A stretch of DNA of 54,079 nt from JBDTDV01 sp039922875 (GCA_039922875.1 JBDTDV010000015.1:1-54079), one strand, 5' to 3'; positions 1-11,672 are shown, counted from the first letter of the stretch. Translations and numbers: made by a program. Notes: generated by a model from the letters alone, not told the origin.

Positions 1-909
1 CTGGCCGACGGCATGGAACTGGTCGGCACTATCCTGCATCGCCGGCGCGTACCCGCGGCCCTTCTGAGTAATGGCGTGCACGATCACCGGTGCGCCGTAG
101 CCCTTGGCCTGACGCAGCGCCTCCTGCATGGCCTCCACATCGTGGCCGTCGATCGGCCCGATGTACTTGATGTCAAGATTGGAATAGAGCGCCTCGTTGT
201 TGGTGAACCGACTCAAAAATCCGTGCAGTCCGCCGCGGATACCGCGATAAAGGGCTCGGCCGGGACCGCCGAGCCGGCCGAACGCCTTCTGGCTGGTCAA
301 ATACAGGGTGTGGTAGCTGCGCCGGGTGCGGACGGTGTTCAAGAATCGGGCGATGCCGCCGATGGTCGGAGCGTAGGAGCGGCCGTTGTCGTTGACGACG
401 ATGACCAGGCGGCGGGTGTTGTCATCGCTGATGTTGTTCAGTGCTTCCCAGGTCATACCACCGGTCAGGGCGCCGTCGCCGACCACCACGACCACCGATC
501 TGTCATCCTGCCCGGTCACCGCGAACGCACGGGAGATGCCGTCGGCCCAGGACAGCGAGCTCGAGGCGTGCGAGTTCTCTAGAATGTCGTGCTGTGACTC
601 GGAACGTTGCGGATAGCCGGCCAGTCCACCCTGTCGCCGGAGGCCGGTGAAATCCTGCCGCCCGGTCAACAGCTTGTGCACGTAGGCCTGGTGGCCGACA
701 TCGAACACCACGGCGTCGGTCGGCGAATCGAACACACGATGGATGGCTATGGTCAACTCCACCGCACCGAGGTTCGGCCCCAGGTGCCCACCGGTCTTGG
801 CGACGTTGGCGACCAGGAACTCTCTGACCTCCGCAGCCAGCTGCTTCAATTGCACGTTCGAAAGCGCGTCCAGGTCTCGGGGACCGGAAATCGTCTCGAG
901 TATCGTCAT
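1..909 (-). CDS. dxs: 1-deoxy-D-xylulose-5-phosphate synthase, N-terminal part (cut by window edge)
   Basis: Thiamine-diphosphate enzyme that condenses pyruvate and glyceraldehyde 3-phosphate in the first step of the MEP isoprenoid pathway. About 303 N-terminal residues are present; the C-terminus lies beyond base 1. The translation shows the family hallmarks: GGHLGPNLGAVELTIAIH near residue 40, VFDVGHQAYVHKLLTGR, the SHASSSLSWADGI segment, and the ThDP motif VVGDGALTGGMTWEALNN. The ATG at 907-909 gives the normal family N-terminus. It lies 46 bp downstream of acnA on the same strand and is probably co-transcribed with it. Recognition is certain; only completeness cannot be judged. Confidence 0.95.
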   Translation of the reverse strand, partial: MTILETISGPRDLDALSNVQLKQLAAEVREFLVANVAKTGGHLGPNLGAVELTIAIHRVFDSPTDAVVFDVGHQAYVHKLLTGRQDFTGLRRQGGLAGYPQRSESQHDILENSHASSSLSWADGISRAFAVTGQDDRSVVVVVGDGALTGGMTWEALNNISDDNTRRLVIVVNDNGRSYAPTIGGIARFLNTVRTRRSYHTLYLTSQKAFGRLGGPGRALYRGIRGGLHGFLSRFTNNEALYSNLDIKYIGPIDGHDVEAMQEALRQAKGYGAPVIVHAITQKGRGYAPAMQDSADQFHAVGQ

Positions 910-955
910 GCGTTCGAGTGTAGGCTCGCGGAGGTCAGATGGAAGCCACCGGCCT

Positions 956-3793
<2,838 letters not shown>

Positions 3794-3845
3794 GTCGCCC
3801 TCTCCTTCAGCCCCAGGACGTACACCTGGAATCGATCCGACAATC

Positions 3846-3863
3846 TATCTTGACGTCAAGATA
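3846..3863. promoter_or_regulatory. 18-bp perfect palindromic operator upstream of acnA
   Basis: TATCTTGACGTCAAGATA is a perfect 9+9 palindrome in the acnA leader. Reading toward acnA, the hexamer TATATT sits just before it (3866-3871), so the palindrome would cover the transcription start, as expected for a repressor site. MarR/UrtR-type regulators bind 18-bp dyads of this kind, and TamR, a member of that class in Streptomyces, controls aconitase. Assigning a TamR-like protein here is inference; no regulator gene is in the window. Confidence 0.7.
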
Positions 3864-3912
3864 AATATAGCATCGTCCCCGGCGGCGGCCTCCCGCTGCG
3901 TTCCCGGACGCG

Positions 3913-4683
3913 CTAACGCTGCCGGTGCGGGTATACGGATCGCACGATCAACCAGGAGACCAGCAGCAACGGCACGTAAAGCGGCAGACCCATCGCCAGC
4001 TTCGCAATCGCCAAGCCTTCGACATTGTGCCCGTAATACAGCGGCAGCTGAACCGCCAGACGAGCCACGAACATCGCTACCCAGAGCGCGGTGAGCAACT
4101 GCATGGCCCGAAACTTCGGCTTGTCTTTGCGCCAGTTCAGGCCATCGTTCATCAAATAGCCGATGGCAAGGCCCAGCAATGGCCATCCGACCAGGATCGA
4201 CACCAGCAAGACCGCACCGTACGCACCGTTGGTGAGCAGGCCGAGGACGAAGTTGTCCTCACCCCGCCCCGTAAGCAACGCCAGGACCGCGGAGGCACCG
4301 ACGCCGAGCAGACCGGCTACGGCCTGGGTAACCGGAGTGCGCGCGATCAGCCGCAGCACCGTGAAGATCACCGCGGCCAGGACCGACGTTCCGATCGCCC
4401 ATGGAACGTCCTTGGTAAACGTGTAGACAACCAGGAACACCAGGCTGGGCAGGATGGTTTCGGCCAGCCCCCTGACTCCGCCCATGGCCAAAAGCAGGTT
4501 CCGGCTGGATGGAGCGTGCCCGTCGGCGACGGCGCCGAGGCCGGACCGTTTGGCGGCGGCAGCCAAACCCTGGCCGAGCGTGCGGGCGACCGAGTCGGGC
4601 GCTGCGGTCGGCTGGCCCTGCTGCCCGGGTTGGCTCTGCCCGGGTTGAGGCAGTTCCGGGTCGTTGCTGCTCTCGTGGTTCAT
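3913..4683 (-). CDS. DUF3159 integral membrane protein
   Basis: A 256-residue membrane protein of the actinobacterial DUF3159 family, function unknown. A Pro/Gln-rich cytoplasmic N-terminus (residues 1-60) is followed by about six hydrophobic helices. The family-type segment GGVRGLAETILPSLVFLVVY lies at the first helix. I chose the ATG at 4681-4683 rather than an upstream in-frame start at 4722, because the latter would overlap the end of the DUF3710 gene by over 30 bp and add an Arg-rich stretch. It follows DUF3710 by 7 bp in the dut-DUF3710-DUF3159 run, which is conserved in many actinobacteria next to acnA-dxs. Confidence 0.88.
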   Translation of the reverse strand: MNHESSNDPELPQPGQSQPGQQGQPTAAPDSVARTLGQGLAAAAKRSGLGAVADGHAPSSRNLLLAMGGVRGLAETILPSLVFLVVYTFTKDVPWAIGTSVLAAVIFTVLRLIARTPVTQAVAGLLGVGASAVLALLTGRGEDNFVLGLLTNGAYGAVLLVSILVGWPLLGLAIGYLMNDGLNWRKDKPKFRAMQLLTALWVAMFVARLAVQLPLYYGHNVEGLAIAKLAMGLPLYVPLLLVSWLIVRSVYPHRQR

Positions 4684-4690
4684 GCCAGGT

Positions 4691-5353
4691 TCACGCGCCC
4701 TCCGGCGGCGCGGTCTCTTCACCGGTGACCGGCATCCGAAGCGGGATCAGGTCTCTGGGCGGCATCGGCTGCGAGCCGCGGACGACCACGATACTGCGGA
4801 ACATGTCCTCGATCAGTGCTGCGGCATCCGGCTTCACCGCGCCCTCGCCGGCAATGACGCCACGCAGGAACCAGCGCGGGCCGTCGACCCCGACGAACCG
4901 CGCCAGCCGGGTTTCGGCGGGGGCTCCGGGACCCGCGGATACCGGGATCTCGGCCAGAAGTTCCGGCCCGAAGACGCCATCGTGCGCGGTGGTGCGGCCA
5001 CCTTGGCGTTCGATCTGTTCGGCGATCTGCGCCCGAATCTCATGCCACAGCCCGCTCGAGCGCGGCGCCGCGAATGGCTGCACCTGCAGGGTGGATCCGG
5101 CATAGTCCAGCCCGACCGCGACGACCCTTTGGGTCTCCTCTTCCACCTCGAGGCGCAGGTTGAGACCCTCCCGCGGCAAGATCTTCACCCCGCCGAGATC
5201 CACATAGGGTCGCACCGGGTTGGCCTCGCTCTCGTCCAGCGGACCATTGACCTCCCGGTCATCCGGAGCGGACTTCTGCCAGTCGCCCGACGCGGTCGGC
5301 TGCTCCCCAGTGCTGGGGCTGAGCTCCGCTTCGCCGTTGCTTTGATCACTCAC
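4691..5353 (-). CDS. DUF3710 protein
   Basis: A soluble 220-residue protein of the actinobacterial DUF3710 family with no established function. It has an acidic, low-complexity N-terminus up to about residue 40. A conserved core follows, with GPLDESEANPVRPYVDLGG and LRLEVEEETQRVVAVGLDYAGS, and later GPRWFLRGVIAGEGAV. The ATG overlaps the dut stop codon in an ATGA arrangement, so translation is probably coupled to dut. A role linked to nucleotide or membrane metabolism has been guessed only from this neighbourhood, and I see no catalytic motif. Confidence 0.88.
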   Translation of the reverse strand: MSDQSNGEAELSPSTGEQPTASGDWQKSAPDDREVNGPLDESEANPVRPYVDLGGVKILPREGLNLRLEVEEETQRVVAVGLDYAGSTLQVQPFAAPRSSGLWHEIRAQIAEQIERQGGRTTAHDGVFGPELLAEIPVSAGPGAPAETRLARFVGVDGPRWFLRGVIAGEGAVKPDAAALIEDMFRSIVVVRGSQPMPPRDLIPLRMPVTGEETAPPEGA

Positions 5354-5808
5354 GCTCGTTCTCCTGCCTGCACAACCGTATTGCCGGTTGATCCGAATCC
5401 TCCGGTGCCCCGGCTGCTCTCCGGCAGCGCCGACACGGGGATGAAACGTGCCCTGCTGACTGGCATCACCACCAGCTGAGCGATGCGATCGCCGGCCGCC
5501 ACGCTGTAGGGCTGGCTGGCATCCGTGTTCAGCAGGGTGACCCGGATTTCACCGCGGTATCCCGCGTCAACCGTTCCCGGCGAGTTGACAATGGTGATGC
5601 CGTGCTTTGCGGCCAATCCGCTACGGGGTACCACGAATCCGACGTAGCCCTCCGGCAACGCCAGCGAGACACCGGTGCCGATCGTGGCCCGTGCTCCGGC
5701 CTGCAGCACGACAGCCCGGTCGGCGCAGAGATCGGCTCCGGCATCACCGGGATGCGCGTAGCCGGGGGGCACCGAAGCGGTGATCAGGACGTCCACATTA
5801 TCTGCCAC
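5350..5808 (-). CDS. dut: Deoxyuridine 5'-triphosphate nucleotidohydrolase
   Basis: Hydrolyses dUTP to dUMP and pyrophosphate, keeping uracil out of DNA and feeding dTMP synthesis. All five trimeric dUTPase motifs are present in 152 residues: I DAGADL, II PRSGLAAKHG, III NSPGTVDAGYRGEI (catalytic Asp and substrate Tyr), IV GDRIAQLVVMP and V RGTGGFGSTG. The start is a GTG only 6 nt after a TACCCT hexamer, which implies a leaderless mRNA. It is the first gene of dut-DUF3710-DUF3159 and is divergent from the DUF3093 gene across 38 bp. Confidence 0.97.
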   Translation of the reverse strand: MADNVDVLITASVPPGYAHPGDAGADLCADRAVVLQAGARATIGTGVSLALPEGYVGFVVPRSGLAAKHGITIVNSPGTVDAGYRGEIRVTLLNTDASQPYSVAAGDRIAQLVVMPVSRARFIPVSALPESSRGTGGFGSTGNTVVQAGERA

Positions 5809-5814
5809 GTGTCG

Positions 5815-5820
5815 AGGGTA
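5815..5820 (-). promoter_or_regulatory. -10 hexamer TACCCT of a leaderless dut promoter
   Basis: TACCCT (minus strand) ends 6 nt before the dut GTG, placing transcription start at the start codon. No ribosome-binding site is visible between them. The same geometry recurs before several other genes in this window. Confidence 0.5.
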
Positions 5821-5846
5821 GTGCAGTTATCTGATCGAATAGAGCC

Positions 5847-6305
5847 ATGACCGTGTATCGCGAACGACTCCGAGCTTCCCCGTGGACCTTTGTGGCGACG
5901 GCGCTGCTGATCCCGATGAGTTTGCTGATTCTCGTACCGATCTCGCTGGTGGCCGGCATCGTCGCGGCGGTGCTGCTCTATGGTGCGGCCACTGTTGCGC
6001 TGATTGTTTCGGCGCCTCTGATCGAGGTCACCGGCACGGAATTCCGCGCCGGTCGAGCCCGGGTACCCCGTCACCAGCTCGGCCCTGCGGTCACCTTCTC
6101 CGGGAACGACGCCTTCGTTCAACGCGGCCAACGCTTGGACGCCCGGGCGTGGACGGTGCTTTCCAGCGCCGCCAACTCCGTGGTCAAGGTGCCGATCCGT
6201 GATCCGGAGGACCCCGCCCCGTACTGGCTGGTGTCCACGCGGCACCCGAAAGACCTCGCCGCCGCACTCAACTCGAGACCGGATGTCGCCGGCGCCGAGT
6301 CGTGA
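5847..6305 (+). CDS. DUF3093 membrane protein
   Basis: A 152-residue protein with two adjacent hydrophobic helices (residues about 12-55) and a soluble C-terminal domain of about 90 residues, as in the actinobacterial DUF3093 family. Family-type features are the YRERLRASPWTF start, EVTGTEFRAGRARVPRHQLG after the helices, and PAPYWLVSTRHPKDLAAAL near the end. The topology resembles a PH-like domain anchored by a membrane hairpin. Its function is unknown. It is divergent from dut, and no good Shine-Dalgarno site precedes the ATG. Confidence 0.85.
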   Translation: MTVYRERLRASPWTFVATALLIPMSLLILVPISLVAGIVAAVLLYGAATVALIVSAPLIEVTGTEFRAGRARVPRHQLGPAVTFSGNDAFVQRGQRLDARAWTVLSSAANSVVKVPIRDPEDPAPYWLVSTRHPKDLAAALNSRPDVAGAES

Positions 6306-6317
6306 CGACGCCGTGCG

Positions 6318-6611
6318 TTAGGCCGCGCACTCCAGGCAGATCGGACCGAGCTTGGTCTCGTGATCCATTTGCGAACGGTGCTTCACCAGGAAACAATTCA
6401 CACAAGTGAACTCGTCGGCCTGCGGAGGCAGTACCACGACGTCGAGGTCGAGGTCCGAAAGGTCGGCTCCGGGCAGCTCGAACCCGGCCGGATTGTCCGC
6501 GTCGTCAACGTCCACGACACCGGACATCTTGTCTGGCACACGCTCTTTGAGGGCCTCGATCGACTCGGAGTCGTCCTCGGTCTTGCGCGGTGCGTCGTAA
6601 TCGGTGGCCAT
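6318..6611 (-). CDS. DUF4193 protein (small CxxC protein)
   Basis: A 97-residue acidic protein of the DUF4193 family, found widely in actinobacteria. It starts MATDYDAPRKTEDD and ends with two CxxC pairs, CVNC and CLEC, about 22 residues apart, which would hold one zinc ion. The start at 6609-6611 is chosen because it gives the family N-terminus; a longer in-frame reading adds 20 unrelated residues. It converges on the DUF3093 gene and is divergent from sepH, as is common in this order. Its function is unknown, though the acidic N-terminus resembles that of RNA polymerase-associated small proteins. Confidence 0.9.
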   Translation of the reverse strand: MATDYDAPRKTEDDSESIEALKERVPDKMSGVVDVDDADNPAGFELPGADLSDLDLDVVVLPPQADEFTCVNCFLVKHRSQMDHETKLGPICLECAA

Positions 6612-6658
6612 GCCCGTCCATTTCTTGTGTGTGCCGCAAAAACTAAAATCGGCGGGCA

Positions 6659-6675
6659 CAGTTTGCATCAAACTG
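6659..6675. promoter_or_regulatory. Perfect 7-bp inverted repeat between DUF4193 and sepH
   Basis: CAGTTTG-cat-CAAACTG lies in the 204-bp divergent region (6612-6815), 47 bp before the DUF4193 start. It could be an operator or a small hairpin; there is no T-tract that would make it a terminator. The rest of this region is AT-richer than its surroundings and presumably holds the two promoters. Confidence 0.4.
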
Positions 6676-6815
6676 CCGGGAATAGCAAACCCTTCGCCAC
6701 GCTATTGCCCGTCGTCATGAGAGCAACTTTCGGCACGCCCGGGATATTCCCTGACAATGCCCCTCGTGCATGGCACAGTTGCTTCGAACGGGGACAGCTG
6801 GAGAGGTGCATCACC

Positions 6816-7892
6816 ATGCAGGATTTGAAGGTTATCGGCGTAGAGAACGGTGCCCTTCTCGCCGCAAGTGACGACGGCGAACGCTACCGTATCGCGATCG
6901 ACGAGGTGTTGCAATCGACGCTCAAGCAGAACAAGCCTGATTCCACCGAGGAACCAAAACTTTCGCCGCGGGAGGTGCAGGCTCATATTCGCGCCGGGAT
7001 GTCCGCGGAAGACGTCGCGGCGGTCACGGGGGCTTCGCTGGAGTACATCAGGCGGTTCGAGGGGCCCATCATCGCCGAACGCGAACACATCGTCGCTTCG
7101 GCGTTGAGCGTCCCGGTGCACACCACGGTGGAGGTCGATCCACTTGGCGAGCCAGCGACCTTCGGAACTGCAATCCGGGACCGGCTCGCCGGGCTCGGGG
7201 CATCCGGGGAGCGCTGGGCAAGTTGGAAGGAACACGAGGGCGGCTGGATCGTCAAGCTCTCCTTCACCGCCGAGGAGATCGACCATGACGCCCGCTGGAG
7301 CTACGAACCTCGCAAGAATGCGCTGGCTCCGCTGAACTCGGAGGCAACAACCCTGTCTCAACAGGGCGAATTGCACGGCGGACTGATTCCGCGGCTGCGC
7401 GCTGTGGCCACCGGCCCGGCCGTCGCCGACGAGTCTCGGTTCGACAGCGCCGCGTTCACTTTCACCGCACCAAGCGGTGAGGAACCAGACCGACCGACCG
7501 CGCATCCCGAGGCTTTCACCTTCGGTCGCTCGATACCTCGGGCCAATAATTCGATTGCGGTCACCGCCATCAACCGCTCACACGATGATTCCCCGGCCGA
7601 TATGCACCAAACGGCCGATCTCCTGGAGTCGCTGCGCCGACGCCGTGGCGAGCGGGAGGCTGCCAACTACGATCCGGATCCCGATGCCCGGGCGAACCAG
7701 GGGCGGGCCGATCTGAACCCGCAGCTGGTGGATGTGCCGCTGGACGACTTCGAGGGTCTCAGCAGCAGCCGTGCGACAGGCGGAACCGGCGACCTGCCTG
7801 GGACCACCCGCGGCGGAAAGCGCGGCCGCGCCTCGATGCCGAGCTGGGACGAAATCGTCTTCGGCGCCCGCACCGACGACGACCTGGCCTGA
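6816..7892 (+). CDS. sepH: Septation protein SepH
   Basis: A 358-residue cytoplasmic cell-division protein. In Streptomyces and mycobacteria SepH binds FtsZ and stimulates its assembly. The N-terminus MQDLKVIGVENG and the helix-turn-helix-like segment at about residues 49-95 (LSPREVQAHIRAGMSAEDVA, then ASLEYIRRFEGPI) are characteristic. The C-terminal half is low-complexity and polar, as in the family. The ATG at 6816 is preceded by GGAGAGG 8 nt upstream and gives the exact family start; an in-frame extension upstream has no homology. It converges with the phosphodiesterase gene across 7 bp. Confidence 0.93.
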   Translation: MQDLKVIGVENGALLAASDDGERYRIAIDEVLQSTLKQNKPDSTEEPKLSPREVQAHIRAGMSAEDVAAVTGASLEYIRRFEGPIIAEREHIVASALSVPVHTTVEVDPLGEPATFGTAIRDRLAGLGASGERWASWKEHEGGWIVKLSFTAEEIDHDARWSYEPRKNALAPLNSEATTLSQQGELHGGLIPRLRAVATGPAVADESRFDSAAFTFTAPSGEEPDRPTAHPEAFTFGRSIPRANNSIAVTAINRSHDDSPADMHQTADLLESLRRRRGEREAANYDPDPDARANQGRADLNPQLVDVPLDDFEGLSSSRATGGTGDLPGTTRGGKRGRASMPSWDEIVFGARTDDDLA

Positions 7893-7899
7893 CGCCGGA

Positions 7900-9057
7900 T
7901 CAGGAGCGGTCGAATGCGCCGAGCCCGATCAGCGGAACCCGAGTCTCCTCCGCGCTGAACGAGCCGTGTTGGCCGATCATCGAGCGGGCCTTGCTACCGG
8001 GTATCCGGGAATCGTAATAGGCGATCCGAGCGCGCGCCGCCACCAGTACGTCCCCGATCCTTGGCAGCACCCCTGGGGCCACGACCGGACCGAACCATCC
8101 GGCTGCACAGGCCTCAGTTCTGGTGGCGACCCAGGACCGCTCCCCCTCCACGTCGCGCCAGTCCGCGGCGAGGCGCTCGCGTGCCTCATCGGCGGCCGTC
8201 TCCTCCAGAGACGAATCATCCAGGTACAGATGCACGCAGCGCGGATCACCGCCAACATGCCGTACCCCGGCGACGAGCTCCGGAACGGTGTCGAAGAGCA
8301 CCTGGCTCGAGGCCGGCACATCGAGGATTCCGTGATCGGCGGTAACCCAGGCTCCCTCGCCCGACCGCAGCCGACGGGCGAAGGAACTGACCCGGGCATC
8401 CAGTTCCTCCAGAGCGGCCAGCCACTGCTCGGATTCGCAACCGTGTGCGTGCGCGGCAATATCGAGTTCGGGGACGTATACGTAAATCAGCCCACGGTCT
8501 ATGCGTTGCAGGAGTTCGGTGGCGGCGTCGAACCGATCGGCGATACTCTCGGCGCCGACATAATCGCTGCCACGCAGCACCGCCTGAGTGAACCCGGAGT
8601 CGCGATACCGGGCCGGGCCAACCGACCATGACCCGATTCCCTGTCCCGCCGCCTTGTCGAACACGGTCTCAGCCAGCTGCCAGGTGGCCGGATCCATCTC
8701 GGAGTCCCAGCCGGTCAACTGGTTGACGGTACGGTCATTGGCTCGGTCCAGCACCCGATACGCCACCAGGCCGTGCTCGCCCGGCGCCACGCCGGTGCAG
8801 AGGCTGCCGATCCCGGCGACCGTCGTGGTCGGGAAGCCGCTGTACAGCGTGCTGGCCTTGGTCAGCCGCGCGGAGAGGAACCTGGCGTGCCCGGCTCTGG
8901 CCCGAAGCGCGGCCACCCCGAGTCCGTCGACGAGGATGACCACCGCCCTGCGCACCGCAGCCAAACCGAGCGGATTCTGCTGGCCCTGTGCAGCAGACAG
9001 GCAACTTGGCAGAACATCGGCCAGGCTCATAGGCGAAGAAAACGGTGCCGGTAACAT
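7900..9057 (-). CDS. Alkaline phosphatase superfamily phosphodiesterase/nucleotide pyrophosphatase
   Basis: A 385-residue cytoplasmic protein of the type I phosphodiesterase/nucleotide pyrophosphatase group, a metal-dependent hydrolase family in the alkaline phosphatase superfamily. Two-metal site residues are visible: Asp in VVILVDGLG, the nucleophile Thr in SGFPTTTVAGIGSL, the pair Asp/His in ELDIAAHAHG, and Asp-His in VTADHGILD. No signal peptide is seen. The substrate is unknown. The start at 9055-9057 (MLPAPFSSP) is chosen, with a nearby GTG at 9066 as an alternative. It is divergent from parC across 93 bp, a placement common in Microbacteriaceae-type genomes. Confidence 0.87.
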   Translation of the reverse strand: MLPAPFSSPMSLADVLPSCLSAAQGQQNPLGLAAVRRAVVILVDGLGVAALRARAGHARFLSARLTKASTLYSGFPTTTVAGIGSLCTGVAPGEHGLVAYRVLDRANDRTVNQLTGWDSEMDPATWQLAETVFDKAAGQGIGSWSVGPARYRDSGFTQAVLRGSDYVGAESIADRFDAATELLQRIDRGLIYVYVPELDIAAHAHGCESEQWLAALEELDARVSSFARRLRSGEGAWVTADHGILDVPASSQVLFDTVPELVAGVRHVGGDPRCVHLYLDDSSLEETAADEARERLAADWRDVEGERSWVATRTEACAAGWFGPVVAPGVLPRIGDVLVAARARIAYYDSRIPGSKARSMIGQHGSFSAEETRVPLIGLGAFDRS

Positions 9058-9150
9058 GGGGTGCACCCGGCCAGTCTGGCACAGCCAGACACCGTCCAGC
9101 CCGATCGATCCATCCCGTGTGTCTCCGGGCACATCCAGAAGAATCAGCGA

Positions 9151-11628
9151 ATGAGCCCAACGAAGAACACTCCCCCAGACAAGGCGATCACCGAACACAT
9201 CCAAGACGTCGATGTCACGACGGAGATGCAGGGCTCCTTCCTCGAATACGCCTACTCGGTCATCTATGCGCGCGCCCTGCCGGACGCCCGAGACGGTTTG
9301 AAGCCGGTGCAACGCCGGATCCTGTACCAGATGAGCGAGATGGGCCTTCGCCCCGAGCGCGGCCACGTCAAATCCGCCCGGGTCACCGGCGAGGTGATGG
9401 GCAAACTGCACCCGCACGGAGACGCGTCGATTTACGACGCAATGGTGCGACTGACTCAGGACTTCGCGCTGCGGGTGCCGCTGATCGACGGGCACGGCAA
9501 CTTCGGCTCGCTGGACGACGGCCCGGCAGCAGCGCGCTATACCGAGGCCAGGCTGGCGCCACCCGCGTTGGCGATGACCGAGGGCCTGGACGAGGACGTG
9601 GTCGACTTCGTGCCGAACTACGACAACCAGCTGACTCAGCCCGAGGTGCTGCCGTCCGCGTTCCCGAACCTGCTGGTCAACGGCGCCAGCGGCATCGCCG
9701 TGGGCATGGCAACCAACATGGCCCCGCACAATCTGGTTGAGGTCGTCGGGGCCGCCCGACATCTGCTGTCGCATCCGGATGCGACCCTGGACGATCTGAT
9801 GGAGTACGTGCCGGGGCCGGACCTGCCAACCGGTGGCACCATCGTCGGTCTCGCCGGAGTCAAGGATGCCTACCGAACCGGACGGGGCAGCTTCAAGACA
9901 CGAGCCCGAGTCAGTATCGAATCAATCACCGCTCGCAAGAACGGCATCGTGGTCACCGAGTTGCCGTACCTGGTCGGCCCGGAGAAGGTGATCGAGAAGA
10001 TCAAGGACGCAGTCACCTCTAAGAAGCTCAGCGGCATTTCCGATGTCACCGACCTCAGCGATCGGACAAAGGGTCTGCGGCTGGTGATCGGCATCAAGAC
10101 CGGGTTCAGCCCGCAGGCCATCCTGGAACTGCTCTACCGCTTCACGCCACTGGAAGACTCGTTCAACATCAACAACGTTGCCTTGGTCGACGGCGGTCCG
10201 CGGACGCTCGGTCTGAAGGAGCTGCTCCAGGTCTACGTCGATCACCGCATTCAGGTGGTCACCCGGCGCACCACGTTCCGGCTGGCCAGGAGACGGGAGC
10301 GGCTGCATCTGGTCGAGGGGTTGCTGATCGCGATCCTCGACATCGACGAGGTGATCCAGGTGATCCGCGGCAGCGACGACACCGACCAGGCCAGAAAGCG
10401 CCTGATGGAGGTCTTCGATCTGAGCACCCTGCAGGCCGACTACATTCTGGAGCTGCGGCTGCGCCGGCTGACCCGCTTCTCTCGAGTCGAATTGGAGACC
10501 GAGGCCGGTGAGTTGCGCGCGCAGATCGAAGAACTGGCCGCGCTGCTGGGCAGCACCGAACGCATCCGGACCCAGGTCTCGCGAGAGCTCCAGGAGGTCG
10601 CCGAGCGATTCGGCACTCCTCGCCGCACCCTGCTCACCGAGGCCAAGCCGTCAATCGCCACCAGTTCCAAACACGCGCTGGCCGCACTGCAATTGGCGGA
10701 CTCCCCGTGCCGGATCCTGCTCAGCACCACCGGGCGGATCGTCCGAGTGGACCTGACCGCAGATTCGGATGCCGACGACCGCGGGGCCGGCCGAACGTCC
10801 CCACCACGGCGACGGACCAAACACGATGCGATCGCCTCTACGCTGGAGAGCACCAGCCGAACCGAAGTCGGCGCGGTCACGTCACTGGGCCGGCTGATCC
10901 GCTTTTCCCCGGTCGATCTTCCCGTGGTTCCGCCCACCGCGGTGCAATTGGGCGCCGGCGTGAAGGTTCGCGACTATCTCGCCCTGGCCGACCGATCGGA
11001 GCGGGTGCTGACGATGGTCTCGTTGTCGGCCGAGCGACCGATCAGCTTGGGCACCAAACATGGCGTGGTTAAACGGGTGTCCCCCGGAGACTGGCCGAAC
11101 CGTTCCGAGTTCGAGTTGATTGCGCTCAAACCCGGCGATGAAGTGGTGGGGGCGGCGCAGGGTGACGAAGACGACGAGTTGGTTTTCGTGACCTCCGATG
11201 CCCGATTGCTGCGATTTTCGGCTGCCTCGGTGCGCCCGCAGGGACGGTCCGCCGGCGGTATGGCTGGCATTAAACTCTCGGCCGGCGCGCGGGTGATCTT
11301 CTTCACCAGCGTCGTCAGCGATTCGACGACGGTTGTCGCCACGATCGCCGGCAGCAGTCAGACTCTGACCGGAACCGACACCGGCAGCGCGAAGGTGTCG
11401 GATTTCGCCGAGTTCCCGCCGAAAGGTCGGGCCACCGGCGGGGTCCGGGCGCATCGCCTGCTCAAGGGGCAGGACGAGCTCAGCCTCGCGTGGGTCGGCG
11501 CCGCGCCGGCGATGGCGGTCGGGACCGACGGTGCGCAACGGGCCCTTCCGGCTGCCGGGGCCAAGCGGGATGCCTCCGGCCAACCGCTGGACGCCGTGGT
11601 CGGCTCCCTCGGCTGTGCATTGGGTTAA
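9151..11628 (+). CDS. parC: DNA topoisomerase IV subunit A
   Basis: The DNA cleavage-and-rejoining subunit of a type IIA topoisomerase, 825 residues. The catalytic tyrosine is Tyr130 in AARYTEARLA. The winged-helix region has KSARVTGEVMGKLHPHGD. The C-terminal beta-pinwheel lacks the GyrA box (QRRGGKG-like), which with the location near sigA and parE favours topoisomerase IV over gyrase. The ATG at 9151 gives the family-like MSPTKNTPPDKAITEHIQDV; an upstream in-frame start at 9061 overlaps the divergent promoter region. It converges on parE, 44 bp apart. Confidence 0.93.
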   Translation: MSPTKNTPPDKAITEHIQDVDVTTEMQGSFLEYAYSVIYARALPDARDGLKPVQRRILYQMSEMGLRPERGHVKSARVTGEVMGKLHPHGDASIYDAMVRLTQDFALRVPLIDGHGNFGSLDDGPAAARYTEARLAPPALAMTEGLDEDVVDFVPNYDNQLTQPEVLPSAFPNLLVNGASGIAVGMATNMAPHNLVEVVGAARHLLSHPDATLDDLMEYVPGPDLPTGGTIVGLAGVKDAYRTGRGSFKTRARVSIESITARKNGIVVTELPYLVGPEKVIEKIKDAVTSKKLSGISDVTDLSDRTKGLRLVIGIKTGFSPQAILELLYRFTPLEDSFNINNVALVDGGPRTLGLKELLQVYVDHRIQVVTRRTTFRLARRRERLHLVEGLLIAILDIDEVIQVIRGSDDTDQARKRLMEVFDLSTLQADYILELRLRRLTRFSRVELETEAGELRAQIEELAALLGSTERIRTQVSRELQEVAERFGTPRRTLLTEAKPSIATSSKHALAALQLADSPCRILLSTTGRIVRVDLTADSDADDRGAGRTSPPRRRTKHDAIASTLESTSRTEVGAVTSLGRLIRFSPVDLPVVPPTAVQLGAGVKVRDYLALADRSERVLTMVSLSAERPISLGTKHGVVKRVSPGDWPNRSEFELIALKPGDEVVGAAQGDEDDELVFVTSDARLLRFSAASVRPQGRSAGGMAGIKLSAGARVIFFTSVVSDSTTVVATIAGSSQTLTGTDTGSAKVSDFAEFPPKGRATGGVRAHRLLKGQDELSLAWVGAAPAMAVGTDGAQRALPAAGAKRDASGQPLDAVVGSLGCALG

Positions 11629-11660
11629 CCTGCATTGGGCTAACCGGCACTAGGCTAACG
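11616..11660. repeat. Three tandem 15-bp repeats at the parC stop codon
   Basis: Three units, TGCATTGGGTTAACC, TGCATTGGGCTAACC and GGCACTAGGCTAACG, run head to tail through the parC stop codon (11626-11628) toward the parE end. The first two differ at one base. The unit is a multiple of three but contains a stop, so it does not extend parC. Confidence 0.85.
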
Positions 11661-11672
11661 TGCGCAGGTCGC

